This document shows, in pieces, positions 56,300-64,000 of a stretch of 64,000 bases of DNA. The first letter of the stretch is position 1, and each line of letters opens with the position of its first letter. The translations under genes and the position numbers were made by a program. Origin of the DNA: Hohaiivirga sp031546825 (lineage in GTDB: Bacteria > Pseudomonadota > Alphaproteobacteria > Rhizobiales > Beijerinckiaceae). The notes under the pieces were generated by a model. That model was given only the letters and a program-made list of their open reading frames with translations, was not told the DNA's origin and ran no database searches. The stretch spans positions 62,001 through 126,000 of the forward strand of contig JAVBJU010000014.1 in assembly GCA_031546825.1 (NCBI GenBank), read 5' to 3'.

Positions 56300-56409
56300 T
56301 GGTTCTCCTGAGCACTCCAATTGGTGAGGAGCGCAGACGCCGGTGGTTCGTGTTTCTAGGCAGTTTCTGCACATCGGAGCTGGCGGGGTTCAATGAACCG
56401 AGACAACAC

Positions 56410-56425
56410 CCCGTCCAAGGACGGG
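56410..56425 (-). promoter_or_regulatory. Hairpin in the rpsA leader
   Basis: CCCGTCC and GGACGGG form a tight inverted repeat about 110 bases before the rpsA start. It may end the upstream kinase transcript or belong to leader control. Confidence 0.3.
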
Positions 56426-56559
56426 CCGGCGTATGAACGATACGCGAAAACCGTTTCCCCCGTCAGGCTGGAAGCCAGATGGGTGAGGAGGGTTTCATAA
56501 TGGAAAGAAGCCCCGAGAACAAGCCTTTTCGTATGGTTGAGGAGAGCGAAAACGGCAAT

Positions 56560-57930
56560 TCATGACAGTATGGTCACCTGCATTGGAAATTTGACGACGG
56601 CCTTCAATCCGCCAAGCTCGCTGGATGTGAGAACCAGGCTACCGCCATAGGCATCCAGCACGTCGCGAACGATGGCAAAACCAAGACCCGCTCCCGCGCC
56701 GGACTGGTCGAGACGGCGTCCGCGCTCCTGAATAGTGTGAAGCTCCGGTTGCGCAATGCCAGGTCCATCATCCTCGATGGTCAGCACGAAACCGTTTATT
56801 GAACCGGAAGCCGAAATCTGTACCGTTGAAGCGGCGAAACGTGCCGCATTTTCGAGCAAATTGCCCATGCACTCGTTGAGATCATCACGGTCGATCGGGG
56901 CTGATAGATACGGCGTGATGGTGATACGCCAGTCAATATGCTCTCCGTTCGGCGTGCGGCGGATGGTTTCGATGAGCGGGGTCAGTGCAGCAAGCAATGG
57001 CAGGTTGGGCGGGCGCACCAAACTGGCGCTACGAATACGGGCCCGGGCCATTTCGCGATCGAGATGCCGCTTCATCATATCAACCGCCTGCTCAATATCA
57101 TCTGCAAGCGCGCGTTGATTGGTGTCGCGGAGCCGCCGGATATCTCCGGATAACGCGGTCAAGGGAGTTTTGAGCCCGTGGGCGAGATCGCCCGCACGGT
57201 CGCGCGCTTTGGCAAGCGCGTCTTCCTGGGCGCTGAGAAGGGCGTTTATTTCCTCAGAAAGCGGTTGCACTTCAGTTGGGAAGTCATCGCTGAGCCGTGC
57301 CCGATCACCGTTGCGGATGGCGGTGACCTCCTTGCGGACGGCTTCGAGCGGCTTGAGGCCGATATTGATCTGCAACCCGGTGGCCGTAATCAGCACGAAG
57401 GCCAGTAGCGCGAGGGCCGGGACGAGATCCTCGACAAATAATTCGCGCGCCTCGGTAACGACCTTCTCATCAACAGCGACCGCGAGCCGCAACGTCCGTT
57501 GTCCGCCCGCCGCCTGCTCGAGAATAACCTGCCGCTCCATGACGATAAGCTTGCTTTGTTTGGGGCCGTCCACCACGAAACGATGGGTTTCGCTGCCATG
57601 GCGAAACGGGTGGTTGGGAATGGCAATGGTCTGGTCCCACAGCGAACGCGAGGTGCGCAGCACTTTGCCGTTTTCCGATATCTGCCAATATGCGCCGCCA
57701 TAGGGCTGCTCACTCTTGCGGGCGTTATTCAGGGGTGTCGAGGTTGTTTCTGCCTCGACATTGGCCGCAAGCCGCTGCAGCGACAGTGTCAGTTCCTGAT
57801 CGGTTCGGCGTGAGACATGGCGTTCGAACAGGGTGGCAAGGCCGAATCCCGCAATTGCGAGAGCAATCACGATCATCACGAACGCCGCCAGAAACAGCCG
57901 CAATCGGAGAGAGTGGGGCGCTTTGTTCAC
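56560..57930 (-). CDS. Sensor histidine kinase (PhoQ/FeuQ-like)
   Basis: A 456-residue membrane kinase. It has transmembrane helices near residues 10-30 and 165-190 around a periplasmic domain of about 130 residues, then a HAMP-like linker. The H-box is DLAHGLKTPLTAL near residue 250. The ATPase domain has NLLENAARFA, DDGPGIA and GAGLGFAIV. The start overlaps the response regulator stop by four bases. With a PepSY protein first in the operon it matches the FeuNPQ or PhoPQ type; the signal is unknown. Confidence 0.92.
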   Translation of the reverse strand: MNKAPHSLRLRLFLAAFVMIVIALAIAGFGLATLFERHVSRRTDQELTLSLQRLAANVEAETTSTPLNNARKSEQPYGGAYWQISENGKVLRTSRSLWDQTIAIPNHPFRHGSETHRFVVDGPKQSKLIVMERQVILEQAAGGQRTLRLAVAVDEKVVTEARELFVEDLVPALALLAFVLITATGLQINIGLKPLEAVRKEVTAIRNGDRARLSDDFPTEVQPLSEEINALLSAQEDALAKARDRAGDLAHGLKTPLTALSGDIRRLRDTNQRALADDIEQAVDMMKRHLDREMARARIRSASLVRPPNLPLLAALTPLIETIRRTPNGEHIDWRITITPYLSAPIDRDDLNECMGNLLENAARFAASTVQISASGSINGFVLTIEDDGPGIAQPELHTIQERGRRLDQSGAGAGLGFAIVRDVLDAYGGSLVLTSSELGGLKAVVKFPMQVTILS

Positions 57931-58607
57931 GGAATGCCTACCGGTTGTTGCTTTATGCCATAACCGAAACCGCGCTGGGTTTCGATGAAATCAACTTCAA
58001 ACTTGCGGCGGACACGGCTGACCAACGCCTCCATGGCATTGCTTTCATGTTCAGCATTAGCGCCGTAGACATGCTCCATCAATTCCTGCTGCGGCACCAC
58101 TCTGCCATGGTGATGCATCAGATAGCTGATCAGTCGATATTCAAGCGGCGTGAGTGTCAGAGGCATTCCGCGCACGCTCAAGCGCATATTCCGCTCATCA
58201 AGGCGGATATCGCCGATTTCAATGAGTGGGCCTGGATTGCCAGTTGAACGCCGGATGATGGAGCGCAGGCGCGCGACTAGTTCTTCCATCTCAAACGGCT
58301 TGGGTAGGTAGTCATCGGCCCCGGCATTGATGCCCTCGACCCGTTCACTCCACGAGCCACGGGCGCTCAGGATCAGGATTGGTGTGTGATTGCCGTTGGA
58401 GCGCCAGCGCTTCAGCACTGAGAGTCCATCGAGTTTAGGCAGGCCAAGATCAAGGATGATGGCGGCATAAGCCTCGGTATCGCCGAGAAACCACGCCTGT
58501 TCCCCATCATGGGCGATTTCGGTGGTATAACCGGAAGCGTCCAGAAAGCGTGCTGTGTAATCAGCAATGCGTCGATCATCTTCGACAAGAAGGATACGCA
58601 TGCTCAC
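57927..58607 (-). CDS. OmpR/PhoP-family response regulator (FeuP-like)
   Basis: A 226-residue regulator. The receiver has acidic residues in LVEDD, the phospho-acceptor Asp in ILDLGLP near residue 53 and the Lys in PKPF. The winged-helix output domain ends VDFIETQRGFGYGI. The GTG at 58607 overlaps the stop of the PepSY gene (GTGA), implying coupling; the ATG at 58601 is the alternative. The FLGDTEAYAAIILDLGLP segment resembles FeuP/PhoP of rhizobia. Confidence 0.93.
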   Translation of the reverse strand: MSMRILLVEDDRRIADYTARFLDASGYTTEIAHDGEQAWFLGDTEAYAAIILDLGLPKLDGLSVLKRWRSNGNHTPILILSARGSWSERVEGINAGADDYLPKPFEMEELVARLRSIIRRSTGNPGPLIEIGDIRLDERNMRLSVRGMPLTLTPLEYRLISYLMHHHGRVVPQQELMEHVYGANAEHESNAMEALVSRVRRKFEVDFIETQRGFGYGIKQQPVGIP

Positions 58608-58909
58608 TTGGTCCGAATGATGCTATTGGTGCGCGCATCGACGTAGATTTTGGTATATCTGCCGTTTGTGCTGATCACCTTGATTTCGTAGATGAAGCGA
58701 CCGTCATCATCCTCGAATTCGATGCTGATGACCTCACCGGGCACCCGTTGCTGAACCATACCCAGCACGTCGCTCAGCGAATGAATCTCGCCACGCTCAA
58801 AAGCACGGCGTGCCGCATCATGGTCATCATCATCCGCGAGTGCCGACCCTGCAATCGCGCTCATGAGGATGTAAAGGGCGACGAAAATTGGAAATTTGAA
58901 ACGAAACAT
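58604..58909 (-). CDS. Small PepSY-domain periplasmic protein (FeuN-like candidate)
   Basis: A protein of about 101 residues with a signal peptide ending GSALA (about residue 26). A PepSY domain follows: DVLGMVQQRVPGEVISIEFEDDDGRFIYEIKVI, then IYVDARTNSII. It is the first gene of an operon with the response regulator and kinase. In Sinorhizobium a small periplasmic protein, FeuN, encoded with feuPQ restrains the kinase; this gene has the same position. That equivalence is an inference. The ATG at 58909 is preferred over 58924. Confidence 0.85.
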   Translation of the reverse strand: MFRFKFPIFVALYILMSAIAGSALADDDDHDAARRAFERGEIHSLSDVLGMVQQRVPGEVISIEFEDDDGRFIYEIKVISTNGRYTKIYVDARTNSIIRTK

Positions 58910-59044
58910 GGGTGCCATCATCACATATCCAACCTGACAAATCGCTGACAGGCTATCTCAGCCGGCGGTCAGGGGCACTACGCTAATGGTGGTTCCGCCC
59001 TTCCGAATGGGAAGGTTTATGCGAAACCTAATAGGAGAAATACC

Positions 59045-59311
59045 ATGTTTTATAAGACGGTGATACTGGGGGCTGGACTTGCGGCCATTCTCGCTAGCCC
59101 CGTGCTTGCCGATGAGTATTGCACCGCCGCGCCAGCATCGTCATGGAAGCCAATCCAGGCAATCACCGCCGAGGCGATTAAACTTGGCTATGAGGTGACC
59201 AGAGTGGAACGGGATGGAACCTGTTACGAGGTCGAGGGGTATGACCGTAACGGCGCAAAAATCGACATTCTCTATAATCCCGAAACGGGCCTGCCCCAGC
59301 GTCGAAGATAA
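59045..59311 (+). CDS. Small exported PepSY-like protein
   Basis: An 88-residue protein with a signal peptide ending SPVLA (residue 22). The rest (ITAEAIKLGYEVTRVERDGTCYEVEGYDRNGAKIDILYNPETG) fits a PepSY-2 domain; two Cys may form a disulfide. It is divergent from the PepSY-regulator-kinase operon with about 135 bases between, and a good AGGAGAAA ribosome-binding site precedes it. It could be a target of that system. Repeat copy B follows. Confidence 0.85.
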   Translation: MFYKTVILGAGLAAILASPVLADEYCTAAPASSWKPIQAITAEAIKLGYEVTRVERDGTCYEVEGYDRNGAKIDILYNPETGLPQRRR

Positions 59312-59319
59312 TCGGGCCG

Positions 59320-59427
59320 CGCTAAAGTAACGCGCGGTTTAAGTGGACCGTCGGTTAAACGCAAAGCGTTACGGCATAAGTGAATCTAGAGTGAAGTGCG
59401 CTTCATATTAAACGCGCTTCACTCTAA
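59320..59427. repeat. 108-bp palindromic intergenic repeat, copy B
   Basis: Second copy of the element at 54339-54446, in the same orientation. It sits between the convergent small PepSY gene and lptB, where its hairpin (AGAGTGAAG paired with CTTCACTCT) could also serve as a transcription barrier. Confidence 0.9.
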
Positions 59428-59440
59428 TGCAGTTGGCGGG

Positions 59441-60211
59441 TTAAAACCGGAAGTCCTCACCGAGGTAAAGGCGGCGCACGTCTTCATTGGCAACGATGGA
59501 ATCGGGCGAGCCTTCGGTGAGTACTTGGCCGGAATGGATGATATAGGCGCGATCGATCAGGCCAAGCGTTTCACGCACGTTGTGGTCAGTGATCAGCACG
59601 CCGATGCCGCGCCGCGTCAGATGGCGCACCAGATTCTGAATGTCGCCGACCGCAATGGGGTCAATGCCCGCAAACGGCTCATCGAGCAACATGAAAGTCG
59701 GGTCACCGGCAAGCGCCCGGGCAATTTCGCAGCGCCGCCGTTCACCGCCGGAAAGGGCGATGGAGGGGGCTTTGCGCAGCCGGGCGATGTCAAACTCCTC
59801 AAGCAGCGCGTCGAGCTTGCGCTCGCGTTCCTTCTTCGAGGGCTCCACCACTTCCAGTACGGCGCGGATATTGTCTTCGACATTGAGGCCACGGAAAATC
59901 GACGCTTCCTGTGGCAGGTAGCCGATGCCAAGACGGGCGCGGCGATACATCGGCAGATTGGTGATGTCGTTACCATCAAGGCTGATGGCCCCGCGGTCGG
60001 CGGCCACAAGCCCGGTGATCATGTAGAAGATGGTGGTTTTGCCCGCGCCATTGGGGCCAAGCAGACCAACCGCCTCGCCGGTGCGCACATTGAGCCCTGC
60101 ACCCTGCACCACGGTGCGGCCGCCATAGGTTTTCTGCAGTCCCTTGACCGCGAGAATGCCCGGCCCCCCGAAAAGGGCATCGCCCGCCTGTGCCGAAGTC
60201 GCTTGCGCCAT
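59441..60211 (-). CDS. lptB: LPS export ABC transporter ATP-binding protein LptB
   Basis: A 256-residue ATPase that powers LPS extraction from the inner membrane with LptFG. Walker A is GPNGAGKTT near residue 53, the Q-loop segment is IGYLPQEASIFRGL, the signature is LSGGERRR and Walker B is FMLLDEPFAGIDP. An N-terminal extension of about 15 residues is present. It follows lptA by 108 bases on the same strand. Confidence 0.96.
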   Translation of the reverse strand: MAQATSAQAGDALFGGPGILAVKGLQKTYGGRTVVQGAGLNVRTGEAVGLLGPNGAGKTTIFYMITGLVAADRGAISLDGNDITNLPMYRRARLGIGYLPQEASIFRGLNVEDNIRAVLEVVEPSKKERERKLDALLEEFDIARLRKAPSIALSGGERRRCEIARALAGDPTFMLLDEPFAGIDPIAVGDIQNLVRHLTRRGIGVLITDHNVRETLGLIDRAYIIHSGQVLTEGSPDSIVANEDVRRLYLGEDFRF

Positions 60212-60319
60212 GTTGATGCCTTAAACCTGTTCGGGTTTGGATGAAACCGCGAACGCCTTCTAAATAATTTTTCAGAACAAGGGAAATAAAAATGCCCAGA
60301 GGGTATGGGGACCCATATT

Positions 60320-60937
60320 TTACTTCTTACCCTTGCCATCCTTGTCGTCTTCCTGACTGCCTGGCACGATCAGGGCACGGACACGACCGCCGGAGCCGCC
60401 GTTTTCGATGCTGGCGATCTGGGTGGTGAGGTTATAAACAACGCGCTCACCCCGGGTCACATTCGGGCCTTCGCTCAGGGCAACATTACCGGTGAGCACA
60501 ACCTTGTTGGCAACACGATCGAAGGTCGCGTGATTACCGGTTGCGGTCTGGGTTTTGTTGACGATGGTGACGGGGCCTTCGCATTCAATCTTCTTGATCT
60601 GCTCCTGATTACCGCCGGGCGCGCCACGCGGCGCTTTTTCACCGTTGGCCCCCTTGGCCTGATCATAGAACACCAGAAGCTTGGTGCATTTCATGGTGCT
60701 GTCACCTTGAACGGCGACGACGTTGCCGGAAAAGACCGCCCGGCTTTCCTTGTCGAACACATCGAGCTTGTCGGAGGCGATCTTGATCGGCTCCTTGTTC
60801 GACCCCATGGTGCCAAGAGCCGACGGGCGCTGCTGCTTTGATGCGGTTTGCGCCGAAGCGCTGCCCGCCGCAATCAGCGCCACAGCGCAGCCAACGAGAA
60901 AGGAGCGGGCAAGGGCGGTTGTCATCATAGCGCTCAT
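60320..60937 (-). CDS. lptA: LPS transport periplasmic protein LptA
   Basis: A 205-residue protein with a signal peptide ending GSASAQ. The OstA/LptA beta-jellyroll shows in PIKIASDKLDVFDKESRAVFSGNVVAVQGDSTMKCTKL and TGNVALSEGPNVTRGERVVYNL. It forms the periplasmic bridge for LPS. The ATG overlaps the lptC stop by four bases. The C-terminus is basic (DDKDGKGKK). Confidence 0.92.
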   Translation of the reverse strand: MSAMMTTALARSFLVGCAVALIAAGSASAQTASKQQRPSALGTMGSNKEPIKIASDKLDVFDKESRAVFSGNVVAVQGDSTMKCTKLLVFYDQAKGANGEKAPRGAPGGNQEQIKKIECEGPVTIVNKTQTATGNHATFDRVANKVVLTGNVALSEGPNVTRGERVVYNLTTQIASIENGGSGGRVRALIVPGSQEDDKDGKGKK

Positions 60938-61668
60938 GGATTGGTGCTCGTAGCGGGTTCGGAGGTATCCGTATCGGCCTCGACATCTGGACCCGGGATT
61001 TTATCAAATACCGACTGGACCCGACCTGTAAAGATCAGAACCCTACCGCTGTCCAGAACTTCCATCGCATCGGCGTCGATGGTGCCATTTTGTAGCGTCA
61101 CCGAAACCGGCTCTTGCGAAACGACCCTGCCGCTCTTGAAATCAACCGCTGCTGATTTCATCAGGATTTGCTGACCATTGTCGGTGCGGACCACAACATT
61201 GTTCTTGATGTTGAGGTTTTCCTTCTGGGTGTCGAGATAACCGGTATCGGCCTGCAGGAAAGCAATGCCACCCTTGTCATCAAGGGAGATTTTGCCACGC
61301 AGATCCTTCAGTTCCACCATTGTCGGTTGTTTTACGTCCTGGGTCGCGGCACTGGCGATCACCTCATAGGGGCGACCGTCGTTGCGGAATCCCGTCAGGC
61401 GCGGGCTCTGCATGGTGATTTGCGAACCCGAGAGAGAAACCGGCCCCATCGTTATCCCCGCCATATTACGAAACGGGTCGAAATAGGCAAAGCCGACCAT
61501 CAGCACGATGCCCATGATCGCGCCGAAGGGGAGAGCGAATTTCAGAAACCTGACGAACCGGCTATGACGCCGCGCCAAGACATAGGCTCTGGTGCGTGGT
61601 GCGGGCGCGACCGGCAGATCACCGGCCATCGCCGTCTGTGCGCCAGTCCCCGCCATCTCGATTTTCAC
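60934..61668 (-). CDS. lptC: LPS export protein LptC
   Basis: A bitopic protein of about 244 residues that hands LPS from LptFG to LptA. It has a transmembrane helix near residues 45-68, then a jellyroll-type domain rich in alternating strands, with NIKNNVVVRTDNGQQILMKSAAVDFKSGRVVSQEPV as the core. The GTG at 61668 is chosen because AAAGGAAG lies just upstream; the longer frame from 61713 overlaps that site. It is coupled to lptA. Confidence 0.88.
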   Translation of the reverse strand: MKIEMAGTGAQTAMAGDLPVAPAPRTRAYVLARRHSRFVRFLKFALPFGAIMGIVLMVGFAYFDPFRNMAGITMGPVSLSGSQITMQSPRLTGFRNDGRPYEVIASAATQDVKQPTMVELKDLRGKISLDDKGGIAFLQADTGYLDTQKENLNIKNNVVVRTDNGQQILMKSAAVDFKSGRVVSQEPVSVTLQNGTIDADAMEVLDSGRVLIFTGRVQSVFDKIPGPDVEADTDTSEPATSTNP

Positions 61669-61783
61669 GCGGCTGCTTCCTTTCAGACAAATCCCTTGCC
61701 ACACGTTGGACAAGAAACCTTAACCTTGATGGGTACACCCCATCACACGCCTTGGCTAATGGAATTCCGTGGCGAAGTTGTGG

Positions 61784-62398
61784 TCAGCTATGGGCAAAAA
61801 TATCGGTTTCCGGCCAGCCCTTGAGATCGAGCAGCGCCCGGGTCGGCAGGAAGTCGAAACATTTCTGCGCAATTTCGGTGCGCCCTTCCCGGGCAAGCAT
61901 CATGTCCAGCTTTTCCTTCAGGGCATGGAGATGCAGCACATCCGATGCCGCGTAATCCAGCTGCGCCTGGGTGAGCGTGTCTGCCCCCCAGTCAGACGAT
62001 TGCTGCTGCTTGGAAAGATCGACGCCGAGCAGTTCGCGGCTGAGATCCTTGAGGCCGTGGCGGTCGGTATAGGTGCGGGTCAGGCGCGAGGCGATCTTGG
62101 TGCAATAGACCGGCGCGGTCACGACACCGAAAGCCTGATGGAGAATGGCGACATCGAAACGACCGAAGTGGAATATTTTCAAGACATTCGGGTCAGCCAA
62201 CACTTTGGTCAGCACCGGCGGGCGCTCCTGCCCTTTTAGAATTTGCACCACGTCCGCGTTGCCGTCGCCCTTGGAAATCTGGACCACGCAAAGGCGGTCG
62301 CGGTGGGGGTTGAGCCCAAGCGTTTCAGTATCAATGGCGATGGAATCGCCGGGGACATAGGCAGCGGGAAGATCGCCGCGATGCAGGGTAATGGTCAT
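61784..62398 (-). CDS. RNase D-like 3'-5' exonuclease
   Basis: A protein of about 204 residues consisting of the DEDD exonuclease domain only: IDTETLG near residue 23, HFGRFDVAIL near residue 82 and the final YAASDVLHLHAL with DEDDy-type Tyr and Asp near residue 158. It lacks the HRDC domains of full-length RNase D. Such short forms are common in Hyphomicrobiales next to lptC. The ATG at 62398 opens the domain. Confidence 0.92.
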   Translation of the reverse strand: MTITLHRGDLPAAYVPGDSIAIDTETLGLNPHRDRLCVVQISKGDGNADVVQILKGQERPPVLTKVLADPNVLKIFHFGRFDVAILHQAFGVVTAPVYCTKIASRLTRTYTDRHGLKDLSRELLGVDLSKQQQSSDWGADTLTQAQLDYAASDVLHLHALKEKLDMMLAREGRTEIAQKCFDFLPTRALLDLKGWPETDIFAHS

Positions 62399-62565
62399 GA
62401 AGCTACCGGAAAATCCTTTGGGACAGCCCCGCATGTACCATTGTAAAGCCACCGCCACAAGCCGAGACTACCACAACATCCGGATGCGTAAATATTTGAA
62501 ATATGCTTGTTTTGCGGATAGCGTATGATCACTGGATCGGCGCGAGCCGTCATTGCGAGATGGTA

Positions 62566-64000
62566 ATGACCGAAGCTACATCACGATTACTGTCCATGGA
62601 CGAGAGCCAGCGCTGGAAATTGCTGGTTGATTCCATGGTGGACTACGCCATCTTCATGCTCGATGCCGAAGGGCGGGTCGCGTCATGGAATCCGGGCGCT
62701 GAAAAAACCAAGGGTTATAAGGCGGAAGAAATTATCGGTCGCCATTTCTCGGTGTTTTATACCGAAGAAGACCGCGCCGCTCATCTTCCCGAGACGGCAC
62801 TGAAAACCGCTGAACGCGACGGGCACGTGGAACTGGAAGGATGGCGCGTGCGCAAGGACGGCAGTGCGTTCTGGGGCATTGTGCTGATTGATCCGGTCCG
62901 CGACGAACAAGGCAACCTCCTCGGATTTGCCAAGGTGACACGTGATATCACCGAGCGGGTTCAAACACGACATGCCCTGATGGAAAGCGAACGGCGTTTC
63001 CGGCTGTTCGTGCAGAGCGTCACCGATTACGCGATTTTCATGCTTGATGCCAGTGGCCATGTCGCCAACTGGAATCTCGGCGCGCAACGCATCAAGGGCT
63101 ACAGTGAAAGCGAGATCATCGGCCAGCATTTCTCCATCTTTTACACCGAGGAAGACCGGGCGGCAGACCTGCCGCAGAAGATGCTGCAAACCGTCCAGGA
63201 GCGAGGCCGCTACAGCGCCGAAGGCTGGCGCTTGCGCAAGGACGGCAGCCGCTTTCTGGCGCATGTGGAGTTATCCCCGGTTCATGAGGCCAATGGCTCA
63301 TTGATCGGCTATGCCAAGATCACCCGGGACATCACCGAGCAGCGCCGCACCGAAAGCGATTTGCAGCGGACGCGTGAGGCCTTGTTTCAGGCCCAGAAAA
63401 TGGAAGCGATCGGCCAATTGACCGGCGGCATCGCCCATGACTTCAACAATCTGCTCACGGTCATCATCAACAGCCTCGATATGCTGTCGAAAAAACCGCT
63501 TAGCGACAAAGAAAAGCGGCATCTGGACAATGCTCAAATGTCAGCCTCGCGCGGCGCAACGCTGACACGCCAGCTCCTGGCTTTCGCAAGACAACAAGCG
63601 CTGGCACCCCGCCTTCAGGACATCAATAGCCTGATCACGGGTTTCGATCCGGTTCTGCGCGGGGCAGCGGGGGCACCCGTCAAACTGGTTCTAAAGCTTG
63701 CGAAGGCGCTGCCCGCAACCCATATCGACGGCGCTCAATTCGAATCGGCACTGCTTAATATGGTGGTCAATGCCCGTGACGCGATGCCCGATGGCGGCGA
63801 AATCCAGATTGAAACAGCACTCGCGCGCTTCGACGGCCCCCATGGCTCCACGGTGGAGCCACTCGCGGCAGGCCGTTATCTGGTTGTGGCTGTCACCGAC
63901 CAGGGACCCGGTATTCCGCCAGAACTTCAAAGGCGGATTTTCGATCCGTTCTTCACGACAAAGGCGGTTGGCAAAGGCACCGGGCTTGGGCTCAGCCAGG
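62566..64000 (+). CDS. PAS-PAS sensor histidine kinase, cut by the window end
   Basis: The first 478 codons of a cytoplasmic kinase. Two PAS domains, near residues 16-136 and 144-265, share long identical stretches (DYAIFMLDA, FYTEEDRAA, TRDITE), showing a recent tandem duplication. The dimerisation domain has GGIAHDFNNLLTVI with His near residue 291. The ATPase domain has NMVVNARDAMPDGG, DQGPGIP, FDPFFTTK and GTGLGLSQ at the end. There is no transmembrane segment. HDFNNLL kinases of this class often continue into a receiver domain, which would lie beyond the window. The ATG at 62566 has GAGATGGTA upstream. Confidence 0.9.
   Translation, partial: MTEATSRLLSMDESQRWKLLVDSMVDYAIFMLDAEGRVASWNPGAEKTKGYKAEEIIGRHFSVFYTEEDRAAHLPETALKTAERDGHVELEGWRVRKDGSAFWGIVLIDPVRDEQGNLLGFAKVTRDITERVQTRHALMESERRFRLFVQSVTDYAIFMLDASGHVANWNLGAQRIKGYSESEIIGQHFSIFYTEEDRAADLPQKMLQTVQERGRYSAEGWRLRKDGSRFLAHVELSPVHEANGSLIGYAKITRDITEQRRTESDLQRTREALFQAQKMEAIGQLTGGIAHDFNNLLTVIINSLDMLSKKPLSDKEKRHLDNAQMSASRGATLTRQLLAFARQQALAPRLQDINSLITGFDPVLRGAAGAPVKLVLKLAKALPATHIDGAQFESALLNMVVNARDAMPDGGEIQIETALARFDGPHGSTVEPLAAGRYLVVAVTDQGPGIPPELQRRIFDPFFTTKAVGKGTGLGLSQ

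Noticed and set aside
59396..60244. 282-codon plus-strand frame
   Set aside because: It starts in repeat copy B and is antisense to lptB, whose ABC-ATPase motifs are complete.

Overview
The window is chromosomal DNA from an alphaproteobacterium, most likely order Hyphomicrobiales (Rhizobiales). The best evidence is the AcpXL cluster for the very-long-chain fatty acid of lipid A (14705-20924), a hallmark of rhizobia, Brucella and relatives. Other support comes from the linked core blocks acnA/ccmABCDG, ftsY-yciB, dapF-mtaB, ffh-rpsP-rimM-trmD, trpF/trpBA, lapA-ihfB and lptCAB, plus an IalB-like protein and DUF2877. I found no tRNA, rRNA, CRISPR array, prophage or complete insertion sequence. 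The genus cannot be fixed from the sequence alone.

Layout. 1-3521: a LolCDE/YbbAP-type ABC exporter on the minus strand, divergent from a TesA-like GDSL hydrolase, an aldo/keto reductase, an RNA 2',3'-cyclic phosphodiesterase, an IalB-like protein, rlmN, a small membrane protein and a patatin-like lipase (3692-9635). 9645-13737: CycA-type amino acid permease, LysE-type exporter and gamma-glutamyltransferase. 14012-14661: an A+T-rich unknown gene followed by the 3' remnant of a second copy. 14705-20924: acpXL-fabZXL-fabF2XL-fabF1XL-fabG-adhXL-lpxXL. 21169-27125: acnA, then divergently ccmABCD and ccmG for cytochrome c maturation. 27173-32629: yciB, ftsY, an RluA-type enzyme, a GyrI-like protein, mtaB and dapF. 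32817-35567: exported GyrI-like protein, AbrB-family membrane protein, DUF892 ferritin-like protein. 35839-39684: ffh, rpsP, rimM, a GNAT acetyltransferase and trmD. 39703-47213: two exported proteins of unknown role, a zincin-like protein, leuD, an MltB-type transglycosylase, a UbiH-type hydroxylase and tesB. 47217-51828: trpA, trpB, an A+T-rich unknown, trpF, lapA and ihfB. 52390-56299: cell-wall hydrolase, DUF2877 protein and rpsA. 56560-59311: sensor kinase, response regulator and PepSY protein, with a second small PepSY-like protein divergent. 59441-62398: lptB, lptA, lptC and an RNase D-like exonuclease. 62566-64000: a PAS-PAS histidine kinase cut by the window end.

Cell-envelope functions dominate: lipid A acylation, LPS transport, murein turnover, an FtsX-type exporter and a probable envelope-stress two-component module. 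The rest is translation and tRNA modification, protein targeting, cytochrome c biogenesis and tryptophan, leucine and lysine synthesis. Several conserved rows carry extra genes: a fabG inside the VLCFA cluster, a GNAT gene translationally coupled on both sides between rimM and trmD, an unknown gene between trpF and trpB, and rluA plus a GyrI-like gene between mtaB and ftsY. A 108-bp palindromic repeat occurs twice, at 54339-54446 and 59320-59427.
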